Assembly: GCF_001601825.1 (NCBI RefSeq)
Contig: NZ_LUJK01000001.1
Location: forward strand, 1-64,000
Length of the DNA stretch: 64,000 bases
Reading direction: 5' to 3'
Source of the DNA: Limnobacter sp. CACIAM 66H1
GTDB taxonomy: Bacteria > Pseudomonadota > Gammaproteobacteria > Burkholderiales > Burkholderiaceae_B
Below are positions 36,347 through 44,979 of this stretch, piece by piece; position 1 is the stretch's first letter, and each line of letters opens with the position of its first letter. The notes below the pieces were generated by a model. That model was not told the origin of the DNA, did not search any database, and saw nothing but the letters and a program-made list of their open reading frames with translations. Both the position numbers and the translations under genes were made by a program.

Positions 36347-38380
36347 ATGAAGCATCGCAGTACACCCTTGATTGCCGCTTTGGCCACTTTGGGCATGGCC
36401 TCACCTGCATGGTCACAAACCGAAAGCCTGGACACCTTCGTGGTCTCGGCCACCCGCGAGGCACGCGACCCGTTTGAGGTGCCAGCTTCGGTCGACAAGA
36501 TTAACCAGAACACTCTGGAGAAGGCGGCGAGCTTTCAGGTCAATTTGTCGGAAACGCTGACCCGTGTGCCCGGCCTTGTGATCAACAATCGCAACAATTT
36601 TGCGCAAGACCTTCAAATTTCAATTCGGGGTTTTGGGGCGCGGGCAACTTCGGGTGTCCGTGGTGTTCGTCTTTTCTCCGATGGCATACCCGCTACCATG
36701 CCGGATGGTTCCGGCCAAATTTCCCACTTCAGTTTGAGCTCAACCGAGTCAATAGAAGTGCTGCGCGGGCCGTTTTCATCCCTGTATGGCAATTCCTCGG
36801 GCGGCGTGATCTTGCTGACCACCGAAAACCCACGCGTGGGCACTGAGCTGGAGGTGAACCAGATATTTGGAACCGACAGCACCCGCAGAAGCGGTATCAA
36901 GCTGAACAAGGGCAATGAGGAGGTGGGCATTGTGATAGATGCATCCACCTTCCGAACGGATGGATACCGCGACCACAGCAAAGCGCGTCGAGACAATTTC
37001 AACAGCAAAATTGTGTGGAGTTTAAGCAGCGACACTCGCTTAAGCTGGGTTGTGAACTACGTGGATATTCCCCTGGCGCAAGACCCGGCTGGCCTGACTG
37101 CTGCGCAACTGGCCAGCAACCGCCGGCAGGCGGGCACCAACACGGTGGCCAACAACACCAACAAAACAGTGGAACAAAGCCAAACCGGTATTGTGCTGGA
37201 GCACAAGTTCAGCCCCAGCACCAATGTGACTTTCAGCCCTTATTACGGAGACCGGAAGATTCGCCAGGTGTTGGCCAGCACTGCGGTGATTGATTTGAAA
37301 AACGAATACAGCGGCGCTGATTTGCGATTTGGGCACCAAACCAGTCTGTTGGAAAGACCTTTGTTTTTGAATGCGGGCTTGACCGTCGGTGAACTGGAGC
37401 AGGCTCGTTTGGGCTTCTTTGGTGCCAGCACCACACCCAACCGGGATGAGGCCAACACGGCGAGCCAGTTCGATCAGTACTTGCAGGCGGAGTATTTTTT
37501 CACCGACAAGTTCAGCGTGCTGGGCGGGGTTCGAAATTCGTCCATCGAGATCGAATCCAATGATCAATTCTTGAGCAACGGCGACGGCAGTGGCAGCAAA
37601 AAGTACGATGAGGTCACCAGCAATGTGGGCCTCACCTACCGTTTGCAACCCAACATCAACACCTATATTTCTTATGGCGAAGGGTTTGAAACCCCCACCC
37701 TGCTGGAAACCGCGTATTTGTCGGTTGCACCACCCAGTCCAAACTTCAACTCCCAGCTGGAAGCCGCAAAAAGTGAGCAACTGGAAATCGGTGTGAAAGC
37801 CAAATTTGGTGGCACCTTGGTGAATGCGGCGCTGTACACGGTAGACACCGACAACGAGATCGTGGTGTTGGCTGCGAACGGTGGTGCCACCTCATTTCAG
37901 AATGCTGGTTCGACCAGTCGCGAAGGTGCGGAACTGGCCCTGCAACATGCTTTCAACAGGCAATGGCAAGCCAATGCGGCGGTGAATTACATTCGCGCTA
38001 CTTACGACACCTCGGTCAACAGCATTCAGGCCGGCAACAGCTTGCCCAGCATTCCGAAAAAAACCTTTTTTGGTGAACTGGTCTACAAGCCTTCAAGCCT
38101 GTATGAGGCAGCCACAGAATTGCGGTATGTCGACAAGCTGTTCGCCAACGATGCAAACGATGCCTTCGCCCCTTCCTACTCGGTGGTGAACTTGCGCGCG
38201 AGCAAGGACTGGCCTTTGAATGGTGGCTGGAATGTGCGCACTTATGCCCGTGTGGACAATGTGTTCGATAAGGAATACGTAGGGTCGGTGATTGTGAACC
38301 AAGGGGCAGGGCAGTTTTTCGAGCCTGCCAGCGAACGCCAGTACTTGTTGGGTATCACGGTCGGTTTGTCATGGAAGTAA
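36347..38380 (+). CDS. TonB-dependent receptor of the PqqU/YncD type (probable PQQ uptake)
   Basis: Outer-membrane transporter of 677 residues with a signal peptide ending MASPAWSQ and a TonB-box-like DTFVVSA. The plug carries NNRNNFAQDLQISIRGFG, GVRGVRLFSDGIPATMPDG and VLRGPFSSLYGNSSGGV, which closely follow E. coli YncD, now known as the PQQ receptor PqqU. The barrel ends RQYLLGITVGLSWK. The next gene is a PQQ-dependent alcohol dehydrogenase and no pqq biosynthesis gene is in the window, so PQQ import to supply that enzyme is a good hypothesis. No Fur box is seen; motif site A lies upstream. Confidence 0.85.
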   Translation: MKHRSTPLIAALATLGMASPAWSQTESLDTFVVSATREARDPFEVPASVDKINQNTLEKAASFQVNLSETLTRVPGLVINNRNNFAQDLQISIRGFGARATSGVRGVRLFSDGIPATMPDGSGQISHFSLSSTESIEVLRGPFSSLYGNSSGGVILLTTENPRVGTELEVNQIFGTDSTRRSGIKLNKGNEEVGIVIDASTFRTDGYRDHSKARRDNFNSKIVWSLSSDTRLSWVVNYVDIPLAQDPAGLTAAQLASNRRQAGTNTVANNTNKTVEQSQTGIVLEHKFSPSTNVTFSPYYGDRKIRQVLASTAVIDLKNEYSGADLRFGHQTSLLERPLFLNAGLTVGELEQARLGFFGASTTPNRDEANTASQFDQYLQAEYFFTDKFSVLGGVRNSSIEIESNDQFLSNGDGSGSKKYDEVTSNVGLTYRLQPNINTYISYGEGFETPTLLETAYLSVAPPSPNFNSQLEAAKSEQLEIGVKAKFGGTLVNAALYTVDTDNEIVVLAANGGATSFQNAGSTSREGAELALQHAFNRQWQANAAVNYIRATYDTSVNSIQAGNSLPSIPKKTFFGELVYKPSSLYEAATELRYVDKLFANDANDAFAPSYSVVNLRASKDWPLNGGWNVRTYARVDNVFDKEYVGSVIVNQGAGQFFEPASERQYLLGITVGLSWK

Positions 38381-38407
38381 GTTGAGTAAAGAGTGCATTG
38401 GTTTTTC

Positions 38408-38429
38408 GGGAATAAATCCCGGTTTACTG
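38408..38429 (+). promoter_or_regulatory. Alcohol-locus motif, site B
   Basis: GGGAATAAATCCC at 38408-38420 (core GGAATAAATCC), followed by GGTTTACTG, a looser version of the TTTTCTTG tail of sites A and C. It is about 105 bases before the exaA-like start. Confidence 0.5.
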
Positions 38430-38465
38430 CGGGAATTCTGCTCTGGAGAATACGGGGTGCTCTCC

Positions 38466-38517
38466 TTAATCTGAAACGAGTCCGAAAGAAGAGTCGGATT
38501 ACAACAAATCAGATTAA
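38466..38517 (+). promoter_or_regulatory. Nested inverted repeats in the leader of the PQQ dehydrogenase gene
   Basis: TTAATCTG (38466-38473) pairs perfectly with CAGATTAA (38510-38517), and inside it TCCGA (38481-38485) pairs with TCGGA (38494-38498). In RNA this would form one long interrupted hairpin just upstream of the AGAGGAGAG ribosome site, so it may stabilise or control the leader. It could equally be two protein sites. Confidence 0.45.
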
Positions 38518-38534
38518 ACAAAGAGGAGAGATCA

Positions 38535-40397
38535 GTGAGAAATTCAAGTTTTAAACTCAGCGCCCTGACGCTTGCTGTTGTCGCTGCAACAGCTGGCCTG
38601 GCGTTGCAGAGTGGTTCTGTGTCGGCCAAGTCAGGTGGTGTTACCTGGGAAGACATCGTCAACGATGAAAACACTCCGAAAGACATTTTGAGCTACGGCT
38701 TTGGGCCGAAGGCGCAGCGCTACAGTGCCATGACCGCGATCAATGACAAGAACGTGGCCAATCTGGTGCCAGCGTGGTCTTTCAGTTTTGGCGATGAAAA
38801 GCAGCGCGGCCAGGAAACGCAGGCCCTGGTTCATGATGGCGTTATTTATGTTACGGGTTCCTATTCCCGAATGTATGCATTGGATGCGAGAACAGGTGCA
38901 AAACTTTGGCAGTATTCTCATCGATTGCCTGAAGATATTCGACCCTGTTGCGACGTGGTCAACCGCGGGGCGGCCATTTTTGGCGACAAGGTTTTCTTCG
39001 GCACCTTGGACGCGGGCATTGTTGCGCTAGACAAGAAAACCGGCAAGGTGGCTTGGCGTGAAAAGTTCGAAGACCACACCGCTGGCTACACCATGACAGG
39101 GGCTCCCACCTTGGTGAAGGATCAAAAAACAGGCAAGGTACTGTTGATTCATGGTTCTTCCGGAGACGAATTCGGTGTGGTGGGCAAGCTCTACGCACGT
39201 GATCCGGAAACAGGCAAGGAAATCTGGATGCGTCCTTTTGTTGAAGGACACATGGGGCGACTCAATGGAAAAGAAAGCACTCCTACAGGTGATCCTCGAG
39301 CGCCGTCCTGGCCGGATGATCCGAACAGCCCCACTGGCAAAGTGGAAGCCTGGAGCCAGGGTGGTGGCGCTCCATGGCAGTCTGCCAGCTTTGACGTTGA
39401 AAACAATCTGATCATCGTGGGCGCAGGTAATCCCGCTCCCTGGAACACTTGGTATCGCACACCCAAAGGTGGAAATCCGCTGGAGTACGACAACCTGTAC
39501 ACCTCAGGTCAAGTTGCCGTAGACCCCAGCACGGGAGAAGTGAAGTGGTTTTACCAACATACACCCAATGACGCTTGGGACTTCTCTGGCAACAATGAAC
39601 TGGTTTTGTTTGAGTACAAAGATGGCGGCAAAACCATCAAGGCCACAGCACACGCTGACCGAAACGGGTTTTTTTATGTAGTGAATCGAGCGGACGGCAA
39701 ATTCATTCGGGGTGTGCCTTTCGTAGACGGCGTGACCTGGGCCAAGGGCATTGACCCGAAAACCGGCAGGCCGATTGAAGTGGCCGGGCAGCGTCCTCCT
39801 CCCCCGGAGCCAGGTCAGGATCGCGGCAAATCTGTTGAAGTATCTCCTCCGTTCCTGGGTGGCAAGAACTGGAACCCCATGGCCTACAGTCAGGATACTG
39901 GCTTGTTTTATATCGGCGCCAATCACTGGAAGGAAGATTACTGGACAGAAAACGTGACCTACAAGAAGGGGTCTGCGTATCTTGGTCAGGGGTTCAGGAT
40001 CAAGCGTATGTACGACGACCATGTGGGTGTATTGCGTGCCATGAATCCTGTTACAGGAAAAGTGATCTGGCAGCACAAAGAGAAGTTACCGCTTTGGGCC
40101 GGCGTCATGGCCACCAAAGGCAATCTGGTGTTCACAGGGACAGGCGATGGCTTCTTCAAGGCCTTTGATGCAAAAACCGGCAAAGAGCTTTGGAAATTCC
40201 AGACGGGTTCAGGAATTGTTTCCTCCCCGATTACTTGGGAAATGGATGGCGAACAGTACATTGGTGTGGCCAGTGGTTATGGTGGTGCAGTGCCACTTTG
40301 GGGTGGTGACATGGCCGAGCTGACCAAGCCAGTGCCGCAAGGCGGTTCATTCTGGGTATTCAAGCTGCCCAAGATGATTCAGCAAGCCTCGCGTTAA
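38535..40397 (+). CDS. exaA: PQQ-dependent alcohol dehydrogenase, calcium type (quinoprotein ethanol dehydrogenase)
   Basis: Periplasmic eight-bladed quinoprotein of 620 residues with signal peptide (ends SGSVSA). Against P. aeruginosa ExaA a constant offset of 33 recovers the calcium ligands Glu212, Asn299 and Asp349 (catalytic base, in [10 protein letters not shown]), and the vicinal disulfide Cys138-Cys139. The residue two after the catalytic Asp is Ser351, not the second Asp of lanthanide enzymes, so it should use Ca2+. The start is GTG 38535 with AGAGGAGAG. No c-haem domain is fused, and no cytochrome c550 gene (exaB) lies nearby. Confidence 0.93.
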   Translation: MRNSSFKLSALTLAVVAATAGLALQSGSVSAKSGGVTWEDIVNDENTPKDILSYGFGPKAQRYSAMTAINDKNVANLVPAWSFSFGDEKQRGQETQALVHDGVIYVTGSYSRMYALDARTGAKLWQYSHRLPEDIRPCCDVVNRGAAIFGDKVFFGTLDAGIVALDKKTGKVAWREKFEDHTAGYTMTGAPTLVKDQKTGKVLLIHGSSGDEFGVVGKLYARDPETGKEIWMRPFVEGHMGRLNGKESTPTGDPRAPSWPDDPNSPTGKVEAWSQGGGAPWQSASFDVENNLIIVGAGNPAPWNTWYRTPKGGNPLEYDNLYTSGQVAVDPSTGEVKWFYQHTPNDAWDFSGNNELVLFEYKDGGKTIKATAHADRNGFFYVVNRADGKFIRGVPFVDGVTWAKGIDPKTGRPIEVAGQRPPPPEPGQDRGKSVEVSPPFLGGKNWNPMAYSQDTGLFYIGANHWKEDYWTENVTYKKGSAYLGQGFRIKRMYDDHVGVLRAMNPVTGKVIWQHKEKLPLWAGVMATKGNLVFTGTGDGFFKAFDAKTGKELWKFQTGSGIVSSPITWEMDGEQYIGVASGYGGAVPLWGGDMAELTKPVPQGGSFWVFKLPKMIQQASR

Positions 40398-40444
40398 TAC
40401 GACGTCAATTTTCCTCTCTTCATCCTGGAAGACGTTGTTGCTTA

Positions 40445-40489
40445 GGATGGGTTTGCTTTGCAGGGCAATCCCATCCGTTTTTCTTTTTT
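40445..40489 (+). terminator. Rho-independent terminator after exaA
   Basis: GGATGGGTTTGC and GCAATCCCATCC pair over 12 bp with one mismatch around an 8-base loop, followed by GTTTTTCTTTTTT. It starts 48 bases past the exaA stop and ends just before the next gene, which therefore needs read-through or its own promoter. Confidence 0.88.
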
Positions 40490-40500
40490 GGAATGACTCA

Positions 40501-41124
40501 ATGAACTCAATCAAGTGTTATGGATTGACAATAATGGCGGGGCTAATGGTTGCCGTGAATGTTCAAGCCTGTGAACTACAGCCCGGAAGCCACTGTAAAA
40601 ACGCCAACCTCACCGGCATGGATTTACGAAATATGGAATTGAGTGCGATCGATTTGTCGGGTGCGGACCTAAGGGGAGCGGACCTGCGGCATGCTGATTT
40701 GCGGGGGGCTAATCTTGAAGGAGCCAACCTGACTGGTGCCAATCTGACCAGGGCTGATTTGAAGCGCGCCAATTTGCGCAGAGCCGATTTTACCGATGCA
40801 ACATTAGATGCCGTGCAGGCTTACGCGGCTTTTGGTCAAGTAGCAAACTTCACACGCACGAGTCTGATAGCGGCTGATTTTTCGTTTGCCAGGGTTAATC
40901 GGGCCAACTTTACCGGTGCTAACGCACAGATGGCCAGTTTCGAGAAAGCCTGGATGGAGAAATGCAGCCTGGTGGATTCCAACTTCAACAATGCCAATTT
41001 GCAGGAAGCCAAAATGAATATGGTTGACTTTGATGGCAGCACAATAACAGGGGCCCGAATTCATTACGCCACGTTTCAGGATGCCAATTTTGAGGGTTGT
41101 ACTGGCTGCCCCGTGGGTTGGTAA
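40501..41124 (+). CDS. Secreted pentapeptide-repeat protein
   Basis: 207 residues from ATG 40501 with a signal peptide (MAGLMVAVNVQA). After a short cysteine-containing start (CELQPGSHCKNANL) come many A(D/N)LxX pentapeptides, such as ADLRGADLRHADLRGANLEG, interrupted at about residue 100 and resuming to the end, where CTGCPVGW adds two cysteines. The fold should be a right-handed quadrilateral beta-helix in the periplasm, with disulfides. Position between exaA and its probable regulators suggests a role with the dehydrogenase, but none is known. Its 3' end overlaps the convergent regulator gene by 49 bases. Confidence 0.82.
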   Translation: MNSIKCYGLTIMAGLMVAVNVQACELQPGSHCKNANLTGMDLRNMELSAIDLSGADLRGADLRHADLRGANLEGANLTGANLTRADLKRANLRRADFTDATLDAVQAYAAFGQVANFTRTSLIAADFSFARVNRANFTGANAQMASFEKAWMEKCSLVDSNFNNANLQEAKMNMVDFDGSTITGARIHYATFQDANFEGCTGCPVGW

Positions 41125-41750
41125 ACTTCAATCAACTGGAGACTCACTGCAAGGTGAGTCATCGCTGCTGTGGTGTCTACATTCAACTTCTGTTTGATAA
41201 TAGAAAGGTTGTTGGCGACTGTTTTTGCACTGAGATTCAATAGTTTGCCGATTTGTCTGGATGAATATCCCTTTGCAATCATCAGAAAAATTTCATTCTC
41301 ACGACCTGATAGTGTGGCGAGTGCGTTGCTTCCTGTGTGTTTTGAGCAAACAAGCCCGGTGGCCAGACGATGCTCAACATAGAATTCGCCCTCCGAAATT
41401 GTCCGAATCGCCCGGGCAAACTCTTCAGGTTCAGCTGATTTGCTGACGAAAGCGCATGCACCAAGTTTCATGGCACGACTCACCAGGCCAAGCTCATCGT
41501 GCATGCTGAAAAACATTACACGAGTCGCCGGTTGTCTGCGCAAAATTTTTGTTGCCAGATCCAGACCGGAGATGTCGGGGAGATTGACGTCAAGTACGAC
41601 CAGTTCGTGTCGTATTTCTGTCCACTTGAGCCAAGCTGATTGGGCGTTGTCCGCATGATCGATTTGCGCCAAGCCATTGCAAATCTGATTAATGATTTGT
41701 GAGTAGCTTTGACGAATTAGTGGATGATCATCAACAATCAAGTAATTCAT
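41076..41750 (-). CDS. NarL/LuxR-family response regulator
   Basis: 224 residues: receiver domain (VDDHP acidic pair, phosphorylation site Asp54 in VVLDVNLPD, and a conserved Lys in VSKSAEP) and a C-terminal LuxR helix-turn-helix (LSGRENEIFLMIAKGYSSRQIGKLLNLSAKTV). It overlaps its kinase gene by 20 bases and converges with the pentapeptide-repeat gene. Comparable EraR-type regulators control exaA in pseudomonads; I infer that it controls this alcohol locus, possibly through motif sites A-C. Confidence 0.9.
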   Translation of the reverse strand: MNYLIVDDHPLIRQSYSQIINQICNGLAQIDHADNAQSAWLKWTEIRHELVVLDVNLPDISGLDLATKILRRQPATRVMFFSMHDELGLVSRAMKLGACAFVSKSAEPEEFARAIRTISEGEFYVEHRLATGLVCSKHTGSNALATLSGRENEIFLMIAKGYSSRQIGKLLNLSAKTVANNLSIIKQKLNVDTTAAMTHLAVSLQLIEVYQPTGQPVQPSKLAS

Positions 41751-43032
41751 TCGAGTGTGCTCTCTGGTGTGTTTTGTGCAAATGCACGGTCACGCCCGTG
41801 CTGTGTTTTTGTATACGAAGACGTGCTCCAAGTTCTTTTGCCCTCACTTGCATAGAGCGAAGACCATAACCGGATTTCAACTCTTTTGATGAGACACCGT
41901 TGTCTTCAATTTTCAAATCGAGGTAGTCCCGAGTGTTGACCAAGCTCACGGTGACTTTATTTGCATTCGAGTGTTTGTAAATGTTGTGAAGGGACTCTTG
42001 GACAATCCGGATGATGTGTACTACTTCTTGTGCGACCAAGGTTATCGCTGGTGACACTTCACACGAGGCTTCAAGTTCACATTCAATGTAAGTGACTTGC
42101 ATCCATTTCATGCAAATCTGGTTCAAGGCCTCATTCAGGTTGACTGTTTGTAGATCCATTGGATCTAACTCGGTGATCAGATTCCGGATCACGCGGTGGG
42201 CCTCTTCCAGTTCGTCGGATACTGATTTCAGGGTCTCTAGACCAGAGGCTGACATCTCAGACTGAGTTTGAATGTTTAGTAAATAGACTCGGGCACGAAG
42301 ACCTGCGATTATCTGTCCCAGATTGTCGTGCAGTTCACTGCCAAGGCGTCTGCGTTCCTGTTCTTGAGAGTTAATCAGTGAAATCGACAAAGACTTATTG
42401 TCTTCTCTGGCTTGCTTGAGTGTCAGTGTGGTGGCATTGAATTGACGGGCTATAGCCTGAAGTTCCACAATCGGGCTGGTTTCAGGCAGCTTTGTTTCAA
42501 GGTGGCCATCGCGCATTTCTGTCATGGCGCGACTAAACTGACGCATTCGTTTAAGAACGTCATTGAGCCCAAACTGAATTAACGCGATGCACAAAAGTGC
42601 GGAGACAAGAAATACAAAAAATGTCGAAGTCAGACTTTCCCAGACTTCATCGAGCTCATCCTCCGGTGTGGCGTACACAGTCCACATCTGAACCGGGTCG
42701 AGGTGAATTGAATACTTTTGCCAATCACTGCCAACATCACCCAAAGTCCAGTTAGCCAGCCAGGAAGGCATGCTCACATTGAGGCTTTGATTCACCAAGT
42801 GCGGTGGCTGCGTTGAAATCCGGATGTGTCTGAACTGCAGATTTTTCGCCTCTTGCGCACCGATTCGGTCATATTCAATCAGCAGTGCCAGGCTTTTCGC
42901 GACATGCGTTGCGGATTCCAGTTCTTCTCGGATGTCATCCCTCGCTTGTATCACAATAAGACTGGCAGACAAAGCGAAGCCAATTGAGAAGGTCAGGGGA
43001 ACCCATATCAATGATCGTAGTGAGAATTTCAT
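41731..43032 (-). CDS. NarX/DegS-type sensor histidine kinase
   Basis: 433 residues from ATG 43032 (MKFSLRSLIW); the frame extends upstream, but a transmembrane anchor starts exactly here. Two membrane segments (about 8-29 and 170-192) enclose a periplasmic sensor region, followed by HAMP, HisKA_3 with the phospho-acceptor histidine in GSELHDNLGQIIAGLR, and a HATPase_c domain (N-box ESLHNIYKHSN, DNGVS, GYGLRSMQ). The periplasmic location suits sensing of alcohol oxidation or its products. It is cotranscribed with the response regulator. Motif site C lies 36 bases upstream. Confidence 0.9.
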   Translation of the reverse strand: MKFSLRSLIWVPLTFSIGFALSASLIVIQARDDIREELESATHVAKSLALLIEYDRIGAQEAKNLQFRHIRISTQPPHLVNQSLNVSMPSWLANWTLGDVGSDWQKYSIHLDPVQMWTVYATPEDELDEVWESLTSTFFVFLVSALLCIALIQFGLNDVLKRMRQFSRAMTEMRDGHLETKLPETSPIVELQAIARQFNATTLTLKQAREDNKSLSISLINSQEQERRRLGSELHDNLGQIIAGLRARVYLLNIQTQSEMSASGLETLKSVSDELEEAHRVIRNLITELDPMDLQTVNLNEALNQICMKWMQVTYIECELEASCEVSPAITLVAQEVVHIIRIVQESLHNIYKHSNANKVTVSLVNTRDYLDLKIEDNGVSSKELKSGYGLRSMQVRAKELGARLRIQKHSTGVTVHLHKTHQRAHSNELLDC

Positions 43033-43067
43033 GCAAATATCTTCGAATAAGCCGTGCGCTGACGCCA

Positions 43068-43089
43068 GGGAATATTTCCCGTTTTCTTG
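43068..43089 (+). promoter_or_regulatory. Alcohol-locus motif, site C
   Basis: GGGAATATTTCCC at 43068-43080, followed directly by GTTTTCTTG. It is the best palindrome of the three related sites. It lies between the divergent kinase and PhaC-like genes; the orientation of the TTTTCTTG tail points to the PhaC-like gene, as it does toward the receptor and exaA at sites A and B. Confidence 0.55.
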
Positions 43090-43208
43090 GACTCTGCTTG
43101 CCCACACAATGAGCTCGGCGGGATTTTTTAGAGACAGCACCCCAATCAATTCATTGGCGGCGCTGTTAGAATCTGACACACATAATTTTCACAATCAGGT
43201 TTGCCGCC

Positions 43209-44312
43209 ATGTCCACTGCACTCAGCCTTCGTCGAATCAGCCGCATGTCCAGCAACGGCTGGGATCGTTTGTTCAAATCAGAATCCATGGTTCGCGCTGG
43301 TTTGCAGCCGTTTGAAATCGTTCATCAAAGCGGTATTCACAGCGTTCGCCATTACCTGCCCTTGACTGAAGAAAGCATCACCGTGGGTGACGACACGCTG
43401 CCAGTGAGCAAAAAGCGCAACGCAATTCCGCTCGTGCTGATCGCACCCCTGGCCGTGAACATGTATGTGTATGATTTGCTGCCTGAGCGCAGTTTTGTTC
43501 GCTACCTGATGGCGCAGGGATTTGATGTGTACCTGATCGATTGGGGCAAGCCCACGCGCAAACAGGCTGGTTTAACTCTTGAGAATTACATCAAGGAATT
43601 TCTGCCCGCGTGCCTGAATGCCGTGCGTGAACACAGCGGTTCCAAAAAGCTCAATCTGCAGGGTTGGAGCATGGGTGGTGGCATGGCCTTGGCTTACACC
43701 GCTTTATTCAAAGACGAAAACATCAACAAAGTGGTCACCTATGGAACGCCCATCGATGGCCACGCCAATGGCGCCATCGGTCAGCAATACAAGCGCCTGG
43801 CACACTTGTTGAAGTCTGCGCGAATCAATTTCAGAAAGGTACCCGCCAAACTGTTGTACACACCGGGCTGGGCCAACGTGATCGGCTTTAAATTGCTCGA
43901 TCCAGTGGGTAGCCTGAAAGGTTACTGGAACCTGATTTCACAGTTGCATGACCGAGAGTTCGTGGCCCAGCATGCCAACCAAGCTGCATTTATTGACAGC
44001 CTGGAAGCCTACCCTGGTGGTGCATTGCGCGACTGGTTCGCCAGCATTTGGCTTGAAAATGAAACAGCGCACGGCCACTTCAAAGTGGGCAAGGCCGTGG
44101 CCAACTTCAAAGACATCACTTGCCCGGTGTTGGGGATTGCAGGCAAATCGGACAACCTGGCCAACGTAGCCTGCTGCAAGCCGATTACCAAGGTTGTTGG
44201 TTCGGAGAACTCCGAATTCTTCATCGGCCCGGGCGGCCATATCGGCATCATGAGCGGCAAGGAATCGCCCAATACCATCTGGGCGAAAACCGTGAGCTGG
44301 CTAAATAGCTAA
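43209..44312 (+). CDS. PhaC-like alpha/beta hydrolase
   Basis: 367 residues resembling class III polyhydroxyalkanoate synthases: PLVLIAPLAVNMYVYDLLPERSFVRYL, YLIDWGKPT, and a nucleophile elbow GWSMGGGMA. Real PHA synthases have cysteine in that lipase box; here it is serine, so a hydrolase or a different acyltransferase is more likely. The later acid and histidine positions (GKSDNLA, GPGGHIGI) are present. No phasin or phaA/phaB gene is near. Motif site C upstream suggests co-control with the alcohol locus. Confidence 0.78.
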   Translation: MSTALSLRRISRMSSNGWDRLFKSESMVRAGLQPFEIVHQSGIHSVRHYLPLTEESITVGDDTLPVSKKRNAIPLVLIAPLAVNMYVYDLLPERSFVRYLMAQGFDVYLIDWGKPTRKQAGLTLENYIKEFLPACLNAVREHSGSKKLNLQGWSMGGGMALAYTALFKDENINKVVTYGTPIDGHANGAIGQQYKRLAHLLKSARINFRKVPAKLLYTPGWANVIGFKLLDPVGSLKGYWNLISQLHDREFVAQHANQAAFIDSLEAYPGGALRDWFASIWLENETAHGHFKVGKAVANFKDITCPVLGIAGKSDNLANVACCKPITKVVGSENSEFFIGPGGHIGIMSGKESPNTIWAKTVSWLNS

Positions 44313-44380
44313 CTTCGTGCAGCCACCCTTGCTTTTGGTTATAGTGAACTCACTCAGCACCAAAAGCAGTAGGAGGTGGC

Positions 44381-44974
44381 ATGCTGAAATTCAGACGAAA
44401 AATTCTTCAGGCCGGCGCGGGCCTTGTGCTTGCAGACCCCATGTTTAGTCAACGCCGTGCCTTGGCGCAAACTCCCGAGTGCGTGGACAACCCCACACCC
44501 CGTCAAATTGAGGGGCCTTATTACACGCCTCAAACTCCCAGGCGCAGCAATTTAATCGACGGTTTGCCCGGAGAAATTCTGGTGCTCGAGGGCAGGGTAT
44601 TGTCCACCGCCTGCCAACCCGTTGCCGGTGCAATAGTGGATTTGTGGAGTTGCGATGCTCAAGGTGTTTACGACAACACGGGTTTCAAGTTGCGTGGGCA
44701 TCAAATCACCAATGCGCAAGGCTGGTACCGGTTTGAAACACTCATGCCCGGCGCTTACGGCAATTCAAGTTTCAGGCGAACCCCCCATTTGCATGTCAAA
44801 ATTCAGCCTCCGGCAAGTTCATTGCTGACCACACAATTGTATTTTCCAGATCAACCCCTGAACCAACGCGATGGTTTCTTCAATCCAGCCTTGTTGGTGA
44901 AGATTGAACAAAAGGCGAAACAGCCCAAGCGGGCCTTGTTTGATTTTGTAGTGCCTGTGCAGGCCAGGGGATAA
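44381..44974 (+). CDS. Exported intradiol ring-cleavage dioxygenase-like protein
   Basis: 197 residues of the protocatechuate 3,4-dioxygenase beta-like fold. The Fe(III) ligand set is traceable: Tyr in GVYDNTG, Tyr in GWYRFET, and two histidines in TPHLHVKI. Unlike catabolic dioxygenases it has an N-terminal twin-arginine-like signal (FRRKILQAGAGLVL), so it acts outside the cytoplasm, and it lacks the catechol-dioxygenase linker domain. AGGAGG precedes the ATG. It heads a close-packed run with ChaN-like and HExxH genes; substrate unknown. Confidence 0.8.
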   Translation: MLKFRRKILQAGAGLVLADPMFSQRRALAQTPECVDNPTPRQIEGPYYTPQTPRRSNLIDGLPGEILVLEGRVLSTACQPVAGAIVDLWSCDAQGVYDNTGFKLRGHQITNAQGWYRFETLMPGAYGNSSFRRTPHLHVKIQPPASSLLTTQLYFPDQPLNQRDGFFNPALLVKIEQKAKQPKRALFDFVVPVQARG

Positions 44975-44979
44975 CTTCT

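Noticed and set aside
38535-40397. Lanthanide-dependent (XoxF/PedH-type) quinoprotein
   Set aside because: The residue two after the catalytic Asp is Ser (WDFSGNN), not the second Asp found in lanthanide enzymes; the ligand set matches calcium-type ExaA.
43209-44312. True polyhydroxyalkanoate synthase
   Set aside because: The lipase box has Ser instead of the required Cys, and no phaA, phaB, phasin or phaR genes are near.
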